From the NCBI RefSeq assembly GCF_000720325.1, contig NZ_JOJM01000004.1, positions 310,001 through 374,000 on the forward strand: a stretch of DNA of 64,000 nucleotides, read 5' to 3'. The DNA is from Streptomyces sp. NRRL B-1347 (GTDB lineage: Bacteria; Actinomycetota; Actinomycetes; Streptomycetales; Streptomycetaceae). Under the pieces are notes generated by a model. That model saw nothing but the letters and a program-made list of their open reading frames with translations. It searched no databases and was not told the origin of the DNA. Of the stretch, positions 19,008 through 27,258 are shown piece by piece. A program made the position numbers and the translations under genes. The first letter of the stretch is position 1. The number at the start of each line of letters is the position of its first letter.

Positions 19008-20434
19008 TGGAGGACGCGTACGACGTCGTCGTGGTCGGTGGCGGTCCGGGCGGCGAGGTCGTCGCCGACCGGACGGTCCGGGCGGGGCTGACCGCCGTCG
19101 TCGTCGAGGCCGGGGCGGTCGGCGGCGAGTGCTCCTACCGCGCGTGCGTGCCGAGCAAGGCCCTGCTGCGCCCCGGCGCCGCCCTGGAGGCCGCGCGGTC
19201 GGTCGACGGGGCCCGGCAGGCGGTGACCGGGACACTCGACGCGGCGGCCGTCCTGGCCCGCCGCGACCGCTTCACCGCCCGTGGCGACGACTCCGGCCAG
19301 GCCGACTGGCTGACCGGCGCGGGCATCCCCCTCGTGCGGGGGCACGGACGGCTCGCCGGAGCGCGCCGGGTGGACGTGACCGGAGCCGACGGCACGGTCC
19401 GCACCCTGCGGGCCCGGCGGGCGGTCGTGCTCAGCCCCGGCACCGAACCCGCGCTGCCGCAGGTCGAAGGCATCGACCGGATCGGCGTGTGGACCAACCG
19501 GCAGGCCACGACGGCCGACGCCGTGCCCGGGCGGCTCGTCGTCATCGGCGGGGGAGTGGTGGCCTGCGAACTGGCCACCGCCTGGCGCTCGCTCGGCTCC
19601 GCCGTCACCCAGCTCGTTCGCGGCCGGGCCCTGCTGACCGACTGGGAACCGTGCGCGGGCGAAGAGGTCGCCCGCGGTCTGACCGGTCTGGGCGTGACGC
19701 TGCGCTTCGGGGTCTCGGCCACCCGGGTCGCCCGCGACGAGGCCACCGGCGCCGTGACGGTGGAGACCGACGATGGCACCGTCCTCGCCTGCGACGAGGT
19801 CCTCGCCGCCGTCGGCCGCCGCCCGCGCACCGCGGACCTCGGCCTGGACACCGTCGGCCTGACGGCAGGCGACTGGCTTCCGGTCGACGACACCTGCCGG
19901 GTCACCGGCCTCGACGGCGACTGGCTCTACGCCGTCGGCGACGTGAACCACCGCGCGCCGCTGACCCACATGGCCAAGTACCAGGCCCGCGCCTGCGCCG
20001 CCGCGATCGCCGAACGGGCCGCGGGCCGCCCGGCCGACCCCGGTGGCTGGCGGGCCTGGAGCGCGCGGGCCGACCACGCCGCCGTGCCGCAGGCCGTCTT
20101 CACGCGTCCCGAGGCCGCGAGCGTCGGCCTCACGGAGCGCGCCGCCCGCGCCGCGGGCCTGACGGTCCGTGCGGTGGAGTACCGCACCGACGATGTCGCC
20201 GGTGCCGCGCTGCACGCCGACGGCTACCGCGGCCACGCCAAGCTCGTCGTCGACGAGACCCGGGGAGTCGTCGTCGGCTGCACCCTCACCGGCCCCATGG
20301 CGAGCGAACTCATCCACACCGCCACCGTCGCCGTCGTCGGCGAAGTCCCCCTGGAGCGGCTGCGGCACGCCGTGCCCGCCTTCCCGACCGTGAGCGAGGT
20401 CTGGCTGCGGCTCCTGGAGGCGTACGGCCTCTGA
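19007..20434 (+). CDS. Class I pyridine nucleotide-disulfide oxidoreductase-like flavoprotein
   Basis: 475 aa, in the size range of dihydrolipoamide dehydrogenase and mercuric reductase. FAD site VVGGGPGGE (residues 9-17), redox-active pair Cys42-x4-Cys47 in GGECSYRACVPSK, NAD(P) site VVIGGGVVACELA and YAVGDVNHRAPLTHMAKYQ near the FAD. The C-terminal dimerisation domain ends with AFPTVSE, where the canonical enzymes have a His (HxHPTxSE) as acid-base catalyst. That His is Phe here, so the substrate or mechanism should differ from lipoamide reduction. It is coupled to Dps by a one-base overlap. Likely a reductase in redox or quinone metabolism. Confidence 0.88.
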   Translation: MEDAYDVVVVGGGPGGEVVADRTVRAGLTAVVVEAGAVGGECSYRACVPSKALLRPGAALEAARSVDGARQAVTGTLDAAAVLARRDRFTARGDDSGQADWLTGAGIPLVRGHGRLAGARRVDVTGADGTVRTLRARRAVVLSPGTEPALPQVEGIDRIGVWTNRQATTADAVPGRLVVIGGGVVACELATAWRSLGSAVTQLVRGRALLTDWEPCAGEEVARGLTGLGVTLRFGVSATRVARDEATGAVTVETDDGTVLACDEVLAAVGRRPRTADLGLDTVGLTAGDWLPVDDTCRVTGLDGDWLYAVGDVNHRAPLTHMAKYQARACAAAIAERAAGRPADPGGWRAWSARADHAAVPQAVFTRPEAASVGLTERAARAAGLTVRAVEYRTDDVAGAALHADGYRGHAKLVVDETRGVVVGCTLTGPMASELIHTATVAVVGEVPLERLRHAVPAFPTVSEVWLRLLEAYGL

Positions 20435-20493
20435 GGCGATCCGCACCCAACCTCCCGCGACCCACCCCGCACCCCTGCGAAGGAGCACCCTTG

Positions 20494-22365
20494 ATGCCGA
20501 ACCAGCCGACCCCCGAACCCGCCTCCCCGCCCCAGGGCCACGCGCCGGCCGACCTCCTCGTGCGCAACGCGAAGGTGTTCACCGGTGACCCCGGCCGCCC
20601 CGAGGCCCGCGCCGTCGCGATCCGCGACGGCAAGGTCGCGGCCCTCGGCGACGACCACGACCTCGCCCACCTCGTCGGGCCGGGCACCAAGGTCGTCGAC
20701 GCCCTCGGCCGCCGGGTGATCCCCGGCCTGAACGACTCGCACCTGCACGTCATCAGGGGCGGCCTGAACTACGTCCTGGAGCTGCGCTGGGACGGCGTGC
20801 GCAGCCTCCGCCACGCCCTCGCCATGCTGCGCGAGCAGGCGGCCCGCACCCCCAAGGGGCAGTGGATCCGCGTCGTCGGCGGCTGGACCGCCGAACAGTT
20901 CGCCGAGCGCAGGATGCCGACCGTCGCCGAGCTGAACGCCGCCGCCCCCGAAACCCCGGTGTTCGTCCTGCACCTGTACCAGTCGGCCCTGATGAACAGG
21001 GCCGCCGTACAGGCCGCCGGATTCACCCGCGAAACCCCCGATCCGCAGGGCGGGCAGATCGTCAGGAACCGGGACGGCGAACCCAACGGCGTCCTCCTCG
21101 CGGCACCGAGCGCCCTCATCCTGTACTCGACCCTGGCCAAGGCGCCCGCTCTCGACGAGGCCGACAGGCGGACGTCGACGCGTCACTTCCTGCGCGAGCT
21201 GAACCGCTTCGGGCTGACCTCCGCGGTCGACGCGGCGGGCGGCTTCCAGAACTTCCCCGACAACTACGCCACGGTCGTCGACCTCGCCGCGTCGGGGGAG
21301 CTGTCCCTGCGGATCGCCTACCACCTGTTCCCGCAGACGGCCGGTCAGGAACTCGCCGACCTGAAGCGCTGGATCGCGACGGTGAAGCCCGGGGACGGCG
21401 ACGAGTGGCTCCGCCTCAACGGCGCGGGCGAGAACCTGACCTGGGCCGCCGCCGACTTCGAGAACTTCTCCGAGCCCCGCCCCGAACTCGCCGACGGCTA
21501 CGAGACCGAGTTCGAGGACGCCGTCCGGCTCCTGATGGAGAACGGCTGGGGCTTCCGCCTCCACGCGACCTACGACGAGACGATCCGCCGCGACCTAGCC
21601 GTCTTTGAGAAGCTCGCCGCCGAAGGGCTCTTCCCCGGCGGCAACCGCTGGCTCTTCGACCACGCCGAGACCGTCTCGGCCGACAGCCTGGACCGGATCG
21701 CGGCCCTCGGCGGCTTCCTGTCCGTCCAGAACCGCATGTCCTTCCAGGGCACCGCCTTCCGCGACCGCTACGGCGCCGAGGCCGCAGCCCACACCCCGCC
21801 GGTGCGGGCCATGCTCGACCGCGGCCTGACCGTCGCCGCGGGAACGGACGCCACCCGCGTTTCCTCGTACAACCCGTGGGTCGCCCTCCACTGGCTGGTG
21901 ACCGGGCGCACCGTCGGCGGCACCGCGCTCTACCCGGCCGGGAACCTCGTCGACAGGGAGACCGCGCTCGGCCTCTACACCCGCGGCGGCGCACGCCTCA
22001 CCGGCGAGCAGGACGTCAAGGGCATCCTGCGGGAGGGCTACTACGGCGACCTGGCGATCCTGTCCGACGACTACCTCACCGTGCCCGACGCGGCCATCCC
22101 CGACATCGAGGCCGTGCTCACCGTCGTCGGCGGCCGCGTCGTCTACGCGAGCGCGGAGTACGAGGGACTCGACGAGGCCGTCCCGCCGGTCAGCCCGGAG
22201 TGGAGCCCCGTGGCCCGCTTCGGCGGCTACCAGGCCGGTGCCCGGCAGGCCTCGCTCGTGGCCGAGGCCGCGGCCGAGTCCGAGGAGCACCGCCGGTGGC
22301 GCGTGGCCCGTGGCGCGACCCCCGATGTGCCCGCGCCCTTCCTGGACCCCTGCTTCGAGCACTGA
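20494..22365 (+). CDS. Amidohydrolase family protein (YtcJ-like)
   Basis: 623 aa. Urease/TIM-barrel metal-dependent hydrolase with the hallmark IPGLNDSHLHVIRGG (residues about 84-98). It continues with WIRVVGGWTAEQF, a second His region (GFRLHATYDETIRR), FDHAETV and the final Asp in TVAAGTDATRVSSYNPW, plus the small beta-domain closing segments. The pattern matches the YtcJ/AepA-like group. No signal peptide. AAGGAG precedes ATG 20494. It lies in the run from isochorismatase to AceTr. The substrate is not predictable; amides, carbamates or formamides are usual in this group. Confidence 0.88.
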   Translation: MPNQPTPEPASPPQGHAPADLLVRNAKVFTGDPGRPEARAVAIRDGKVAALGDDHDLAHLVGPGTKVVDALGRRVIPGLNDSHLHVIRGGLNYVLELRWDGVRSLRHALAMLREQAARTPKGQWIRVVGGWTAEQFAERRMPTVAELNAAAPETPVFVLHLYQSALMNRAAVQAAGFTRETPDPQGGQIVRNRDGEPNGVLLAAPSALILYSTLAKAPALDEADRRTSTRHFLRELNRFGLTSAVDAAGGFQNFPDNYATVVDLAASGELSLRIAYHLFPQTAGQELADLKRWIATVKPGDGDEWLRLNGAGENLTWAAADFENFSEPRPELADGYETEFEDAVRLLMENGWGFRLHATYDETIRRDLAVFEKLAAEGLFPGGNRWLFDHAETVSADSLDRIAALGGFLSVQNRMSFQGTAFRDRYGAEAAAHTPPVRAMLDRGLTVAAGTDATRVSSYNPWVALHWLVTGRTVGGTALYPAGNLVDRETALGLYTRGGARLTGEQDVKGILREGYYGDLAILSDDYLTVPDAAIPDIEAVLTVVGGRVVYASAEYEGLDEAVPPVSPEWSPVARFGGYQAGARQASLVAEAAAESEEHRRWRVARGATPDVPAPFLDPCFEH

Positions 22366-22396
22366 ACGACCGAGCACCGAACGAGAGATCCCCACG

Positions 22397-23140
22397 ATGA
22401 GCACTGCTTCCTCCGCCGCCGCCGACGGAGCCGACGACGGGCCCGACGGCCCGCCGGACGCTCCGCAGGGACGCCGCTTCGAGCCGGACCTCCGGCCGAT
22501 GACCCGCATCAACCTGCACCCCATCGCCTCGCCCATGCCGCTGGGCTTCTTCACGGTGGCGATCGCCTCCGTGATGACGGGATGCCTCCAGCTCGGGGTC
22601 TTCGAGCCGGAGGCCCGCGCCGCCGTCGCCCTGTGCGTGCTGCCCGCCTTCGCGCTCCAGCTCCTGGTGAGCGTGCTGTCCTTCGGCGCCCGTGACGTGA
22701 TCGCGGCGACGCTGATGGCCACGTTCGCCGGCAGCTGGCTGGCGTACGCCCTTGTGATGTTCAGCGGCGCGGCCGACGGCCTGCGGGTCCTCGGCGTGTT
22801 CAACCTGGCGTTCCTCTGCTTCGGGGCGCTGATGACCGCCGTGACGCGGCCCAAGCGCGCGATGTGGTGCGTCCTGGTGGTCTCCCTGCCCCGCTGGGCG
22901 GCCACCGGCCTGTCCGGACTGACCGGCGCCGAGTGGCTCACGCGCACGTCCGGCGCCCTCGGCCTCCTTGTGGCGGTCGTCGCGATGTACGCGGCGTTCG
23001 CCCTGATGCTGGAGGACATGCGCAGCGAGGAGGTCCTGCCCATCGGCCGCAGCGGCCCCGCCCACGCCGCCGTGGCGGGCGACCTCACCGTGCAGCTGCG
23101 CAACCTCGAACGCCAGGCGGGCGTGCGGCGCACGCTCTGA
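22397..23140 (+). CDS. GPR1/FUN34/YaaH (AceTr) family membrane protein
   Basis: 247 aa with six predicted membrane helices, starting near SPMPLGFFTVAIASVMTGCLQLGVF (residues about 47-71). That opening element (Asn-Pro-like ..IASPMPLGFF) resembles the acetate/succinate transporter family. The first 45 residues are an acidic, disordered cytoplasmic tail. Transport of acetate or another small anion is plausible, but several family members have no defined substrate. It sits 31 bases after the amidohydrolase gene, so the two may share a transcript, for instance with the carrier exporting or importing a product acid. Confidence 0.72.
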   Translation: MSTASSAAADGADDGPDGPPDAPQGRRFEPDLRPMTRINLHPIASPMPLGFFTVAIASVMTGCLQLGVFEPEARAAVALCVLPAFALQLLVSVLSFGARDVIAATLMATFAGSWLAYALVMFSGAADGLRVLGVFNLAFLCFGALMTAVTRPKRAMWCVLVVSLPRWAATGLSGLTGAEWLTRTSGALGLLVAVVAMYAAFALMLEDMRSEEVLPIGRSGPAHAAVAGDLTVQLRNLERQAGVRRTL

Positions 23141-23187
23141 ACACGCCCACCGGCCCACCCGACCCCACCCTCGCAGGAGTTCCCCCC

Positions 23188-23913
23188 ATGCCCCGATCCA
23201 CCGAGCCGACCGTCGTCCTGGTCCACGGCGCCTTCGCCGACGCCTCCAGCTACGCCCGGGTCATCCCCGAACTGACCGCAGCGGGCCTGGCGGTGGTGGC
23301 CCCCGCGGTGCCCAACCGCGGCCTGATCGACGACGCCGCGTACATCGCCTCGGTGATACGCGCCGTCGACGGCCCCGTGATCCTGGTGGGGCACTCCTAC
23401 GGCGGCGCCGTCATCACCGTCGCGGGAGCGGAGGACAACGTCCGCGCTCTCGTCTACCTCGCGGGTTACGCCCTGGAGGAAGGCGAGAGCCTGGGCGAGC
23501 TGCAGGGCCGCTTCCCCGACTCCGGCCTCGCCGAGGCACTCGTCCAGACGCCGTTCCCCGTGCCCGGCACCAGCGAGACCGGCACCGACGTCTCCGTGGC
23601 CGTCGAGAGGTTCCCCGACCTCTTCGCCGCCGACGTCGAGCCCGGCCTCGCCGCCGTGCTCGCCGTCTCCCAGCGCCCCCTGGCCGCGCGGGCCTTCACG
23701 GAGGCGGCCCCGGTCGCCGCGTGGCGGACCAAGCCGTCGTGGGGCCTGGTCGCCGCCGCCGACCGGACCGTCAACCCCGACGTCGAGCGCTACGGCTACG
23801 AGCGCGCGGGCATGACCACCGTCGAGGTCGACTCCTCGCACCTGGTCATGCTCGCCCGGCCCGACGCCGTGGCCGGTCTGATCCAGGACGTGATCCGGTC
23901 CACCACTTGCTGA
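23188..23913 (+). CDS. Alpha/beta hydrolase
   Basis: 241 aa, compact hydrolase of the small esterase type. TVVLVHGAFADASSY gives the oxyanion region, LVGHSYGGAVI the Ser nucleophile elbow, and SSHLVMLARPDAV the catalytic His. CAGGAG lies eight bases before ATG 23188. A close paralogue is encoded at 39263-39985 and shares long stretches such as GELQGRFPDS and the VLAVxQRPLAAxAF region, so the two come from duplication. It is the last gene of the 17.1-23.9 kb run, and a hairpin follows its stop. Substrate unknown. Confidence 0.88.
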   Translation: MPRSTEPTVVLVHGAFADASSYARVIPELTAAGLAVVAPAVPNRGLIDDAAYIASVIRAVDGPVILVGHSYGGAVITVAGAEDNVRALVYLAGYALEEGESLGELQGRFPDSGLAEALVQTPFPVPGTSETGTDVSVAVERFPDLFAADVEPGLAAVLAVSQRPLAARAFTEAAPVAAWRTKPSWGLVAAADRTVNPDVERYGYERAGMTTVEVDSSHLVMLARPDAVAGLIQDVIRSTTC

Positions 23914-23938
23914 CCTGCGCCTCTGCGACAGCGAGCCC

Positions 23939-23970
23939 GTGTCGGCCCCACCTTCGTGCGGGGTCGGCAC
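23939..23970 (+). terminator. Hairpin after the alpha/beta hydrolase gene
   Basis: GTGTCGGCCCCAC and GCGGGGTCGGCAC can pair as a 12-13 bp stem, with a few wobble pairs, around a short TTCGT-containing loop. It begins 25 bases after the stop of the preceding gene and ends the operon-like run before the ABC transporter. Wobble pairs make it less certain than the other hairpins listed. Confidence 0.45.
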
Positions 23971-24077
23971 GTCCGCGCGAGCCCCACGGTCGAACGATTG
24001 GTCGATGCTGTCCGCGCGCTGATAACTTCTGGTCGCCCCCAGGAACACGCGGGGGCGCGATCGGAGGAAGCACACCC

Positions 24078-25409
24078 ATGAGGTTCGGCGCGAGGTTCGC
24101 GCTCGCCGTCATCGTCCTCGTAGCCACGGTCACCGCCTGCGGTGCCCCGGACGGCGGCGGTTCCCGGGCCCGTGCGGCCGAGGACTGCGCGCCCTACACG
24201 AGATACGGCGACCACCCCGGCACCGAGGTCAGCGTCTACGCGTCCCAGCTGGACCGGGAAGCGGACCTGTTCGAAGCGACCTGGGCCGACTTCGCGGCCT
24301 GCACGGGCATCGACGTCCAGTACGAGGGAGACGGCGAGTTCGAGGCCCAGATCCAGGTCAGGACCGACGGCGGGAACGCCCCCGACGTGGCGTTCTTCCC
24401 CCAGCCGGGACTCCTGGAGCGCTTCGCCCGCGCGGGGCGGCTCAAGCCCGCGAGCCCCGAGGTCGCGTCCCTGGTGAAGCGGGGCTGGTCGAAGGACTGG
24501 AACGGCTACGCGACCGTGGACGGCACCCTCTACGGCACCCCACTGGTCGCGAACGTGAAGTCGTTCGTCTGGTACTCACCGAAGTTCTTCCGGGACCGGG
24601 GACTGAGCGTCCCGCGCACCTGGGACGAGCTGATGGACGTGACGAAGAAGGTCGCGGCCTCGGGCGTCAAGCCGTGGTGCGCGGGCATCGCGTCCGGCGA
24701 GTCGACCGGCTGGCCGCTCACGGACTGGATCGAGGACGTCCTGCTGCGCCAGAGCGGCCCTGACGTCTTCGACCGGTGGGTCGCCCACGAGATCCCGTTC
24801 AACGACCCGCGAGTGATCAGGGCCATGGACACCGTGGGATCCCTCCTCAAGAACGACCGCTACGCCAACGGCGGCTACGGCCCGGCCCGCTCGATGGCCT
24901 CCATCGCCTACCAGGAGGGCGGCACGCCGATCGTCTCCGGCGACTGCGCGATGCACCGCCAGGCCTCGTTCTACGCCGAGCACTGGCCCGAGGGCACCGA
25001 GATCGGACCGGACAAGGACGTGTACGCCTTCCTCCTGCCGGGCGAGGACAGGGCCAGCCGGCCGGTGCTCGGCGGCGGGGTGTTCGCCGCGGCCTTCGCC
25101 GACCGGCCCGAGGTCCGGGCCTTCCAGGAGTACCTGGCGACGGCCGACTTCGCCAACGCGCGGATGAAGAGGGGCCCGTTCGTCTCCGCCAACAAGGGCG
25201 TGGACCTCGCCAACGCCGCCAACCCGGTCGACAGGCTCTCGGTCCGGCTGCTCCAGAACCCCAGGACGCAGTTCCGCTTCGACGGTTCGGACCTGATGCC
25301 CGCGGCGGTCGGCGCGGGCACGTTCTGGAAGGGCGCCGTCGACTGGATCGGCGGCAAGGGCACCGAACCGGTCGCCGACTCCATCGAACGGTCCTGGCCG
25401 AGCCCCTGA
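24078..25409 (+). CDS. ABC transporter substrate-binding lipoprotein (sugar type)
   Basis: 443 aa. Lipoprotein signal with lipobox VTAC (Cys21), so it is membrane-anchored outside the cell. The body has the family-1 extracellular solute-binding pattern: EVSVYASQLDREADLFEATW, NAPDVAFFPQPGLLERFA, NGYATVDGTLYGTPL and IVSGDCAMHRQASF. Carbohydrates are the most likely ligands by family; alpha-glucosides or polyols are possible. GGAGGAAG lies seven bases before ATG. The stop overlaps the first permease start by one base, so the transporter genes are translated together. Confidence 0.9.
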   Translation: MRFGARFALAVIVLVATVTACGAPDGGGSRARAAEDCAPYTRYGDHPGTEVSVYASQLDREADLFEATWADFAACTGIDVQYEGDGEFEAQIQVRTDGGNAPDVAFFPQPGLLERFARAGRLKPASPEVASLVKRGWSKDWNGYATVDGTLYGTPLVANVKSFVWYSPKFFRDRGLSVPRTWDELMDVTKKVAASGVKPWCAGIASGESTGWPLTDWIEDVLLRQSGPDVFDRWVAHEIPFNDPRVIRAMDTVGSLLKNDRYANGGYGPARSMASIAYQEGGTPIVSGDCAMHRQASFYAEHWPEGTEIGPDKDVYAFLLPGEDRASRPVLGGGVFAAAFADRPEVRAFQEYLATADFANARMKRGPFVSANKGVDLANAANPVDRLSVRLLQNPRTQFRFDGSDLMPAAVGAGTFWKGAVDWIGGKGTEPVADSIERSWPSP

Positions 25410-26374
25410 TGTCGTTCGATCTCCTCGCCCAGCAGCCCAAGCTCCTGTACCTCCTCCAAGGCGTTCTCGCCTTCGCGGGGGTGGTCTGCCTGATCCTCGT
25501 CCTGCTCCACCGGGGGCCCGCGCGCAGGCGCGGCGCCGCCTTCCTGCTGCTCGCCCCCGCCCTGCTGCTGCTCACGGTCGGCCTGCTCCTGCCGGGCCTG
25601 CGCACCCTGACGCTGTCGTTCAAGGACGGCACGGGCCGGACGTGGGTCGGACTCGACAACTACGTGTGGCTGTTCACCGACCCCGAGGCACTGACCGCCC
25701 TGCGCAACACCCTGACGTGGGCGGTGCTCGTGCCCCTCCTGGTGACCGCGGTCGGACTGCTCTACGCGGCGGCCGTCGTGCGGTCGCGGTACCGGGCGCT
25801 CGCCCTCTGCCTCGTCCTGCTGCCGATGGCGCTCTCGTTCGTCGGCGCCGGACTCATCTGGAAGTTCGTCTACGCCTACCGGCCCGCGGCGGCGGACCAG
25901 ATCGGGCTCCTCAACCAGATCGTCGTGGCCTTCGGCGGCGAGCCGCGGCAGTGGCTCGTCGAATCCCCCTGGAACGTGCTGTTCCTCATCGTGGCCATGG
26001 TGTGGACCCAGACCGGCTTCGCCGCCGTCCTCCTCGCGGGCGCGATCAAGGCCGTCCCCGCCGAGGTGGTCGAGGCGGCACGGCTCGACGGCGCGTCGCC
26101 CCGGCAGGTCTTCTGGCGCGTCACCGTGCCGCTCATCCGACCCACGCTGCTCGTCGTCGCCCTCGCCGAGGTGATCGGCACCTTCAAGGCGTTCGACATC
26201 GTCAGGACCATGACCGGCGGTCAGTTCGACACGGGCGTCCTCGCCCACGAGATGTACACCCAGTCCTTCCGCTACGGCCAGACAGGCCGCGGCGCGGCAC
26301 TCGCCGTGCTCCTCTTCGTCCTGGTCACCCCCGTCGTCGCGCACAAGCTGCGGACGCAGCGGAGCACACGGTGA
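25409..26374 (+). CDS. ABC sugar transporter permease (MalF-like)
   Basis: 321 aa with an N-terminal extra helix (LLYLLQGVLAFAGVVCLILVLLHRG) and then a six-helix core. The permease EAA loop is present: PAEVVEAARLDGASPRQVFWRVTVPLIRP in pieces around residues 225-253, which docks with the ATPase. FAD and cofactor motifs are absent, as expected. The start overlaps the binding-protein stop by one base and the stop overlaps the next permease by four. It forms the membrane channel with the second permease; the energising ATPase is not in the operon. Confidence 0.9.
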   Translation: MSFDLLAQQPKLLYLLQGVLAFAGVVCLILVLLHRGPARRRGAAFLLLAPALLLLTVGLLLPGLRTLTLSFKDGTGRTWVGLDNYVWLFTDPEALTALRNTLTWAVLVPLLVTAVGLLYAAAVVRSRYRALALCLVLLPMALSFVGAGLIWKFVYAYRPAAADQIGLLNQIVVAFGGEPRQWLVESPWNVLFLIVAMVWTQTGFAAVLLAGAIKAVPAEVVEAARLDGASPRQVFWRVTVPLIRPTLLVVALAEVIGTFKAFDIVRTMTGGQFDTGVLAHEMYTQSFRYGQTGRGAALAVLLFVLVTPVVAHKLRTQRSTR

Positions 26375-27258
26375 GCCGCGTGCGGGAGCGCCTCACCTCC
26401 CGTGCCTTCTCGCTGGCCGCCGTGGTCATCGCGGTCCTCTGGACCACACCGACGCTCGGCCTCCTCGTCTCCTCCGTGCGCCCCGAGGACGACATCAAGA
26501 CGACGGGCTGGTGGACCCTGTTCGGCGCGCCGCACGTCACCCTCGACAACTACGGCGAGGTGCTGCTCGGCGGCGGCAACGCGTCGGGACAGCTCGCCGA
26601 CCACCTCGTCAACTCGTTCGTCATCACCCTGCCCTCGGTGCTCTTCCCCCTGGTCCTGGCGTTCTTCGCGGCGTACGCGCTGGCATGGATCGACTTCAAG
26701 GGCCGGGACGCACTCGTCGTCGGCATCTTCGCGCTCCAGGTCGTACCCCTTCAGATGGCGCTCGTCCCGCTCCTGAAGCTGTTCTCCCAGGGCTGGCTGT
26801 TCCTGCCCGCCTGGGACGCGACAGGACCGGCCCGGTTCAGCCACGTCTGGTTCGCGCACACCGTCTTCGCGCTGCCGTTCGCGGTGTTCCTCCTGCACAA
26901 CTTCCTGGCCGGTCTGCCGCGCGAGCTGATCGAAGCCGCCCGGGTCGACGGCGCCTCGCACCGGACGCTGCTGCTCCGGATCGCCCTGCCGCTGGCGGGC
27001 CCGGCCCTGGCCACCTACGCGATCATCCAGTTCATCTGGGTGTGGAACGACCTCCTCGTGGCGCTGACCCTGGCGGGCGGCACGGCCGATACCGCTCCTG
27101 CGACGGTCAGGCTCGCGAGTCTGGCCGGGACGCGGGGCGACGAGTGGCAGCGGCTGACAGCGGGCGCGTTCGTGTCGGCGGCCGTCCCGGTCCTCGTGTT
27201 CTGCTGCCTCCAGCGCTACGTCACCCGGGGCCTGCTCGCGGGATCGGTCAAGGGATGA
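26371..27258 (+). CDS. ABC sugar transporter permease (MalG-like)
   Basis: 295 aa starting with GTG, overlapping the first permease by four bases. Six membrane helices, beginning AFSLAAVVIAVLWTTPTLGLLVSS. The conserved EAA loop PRELIEAARVDGASHRTLLLR (about residues 187-207) is intact, and the IQFIWVWNDLLVALTL segment is typical of MalG-type permeases. Coupled by ATGA to the LuxR/LAL gene downstream. As in many actinobacterial sugar importers, a shared multi-sugar ATPase encoded elsewhere probably powers it. Confidence 0.9.
   Translation: MSRVRERLTSRAFSLAAVVIAVLWTTPTLGLLVSSVRPEDDIKTTGWWTLFGAPHVTLDNYGEVLLGGGNASGQLADHLVNSFVITLPSVLFPLVLAFFAAYALAWIDFKGRDALVVGIFALQVVPLQMALVPLLKLFSQGWLFLPAWDATGPARFSHVWFAHTVFALPFAVFLLHNFLAGLPRELIEAARVDGASHRTLLLRIALPLAGPALATYAIIQFIWVWNDLLVALTLAGGTADTAPATVRLASLAGTRGDEWQRLTAGAFVSAAVPVLVFCCLQRYVTRGLLAGSVKG

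Noticed and set aside
24078..27258. Missing ATPase gene of the ABC importer taken as a sign of damage
   Set aside because: Actinobacterial sugar importers commonly use a shared ATPase encoded elsewhere, and all three genes present are intact.
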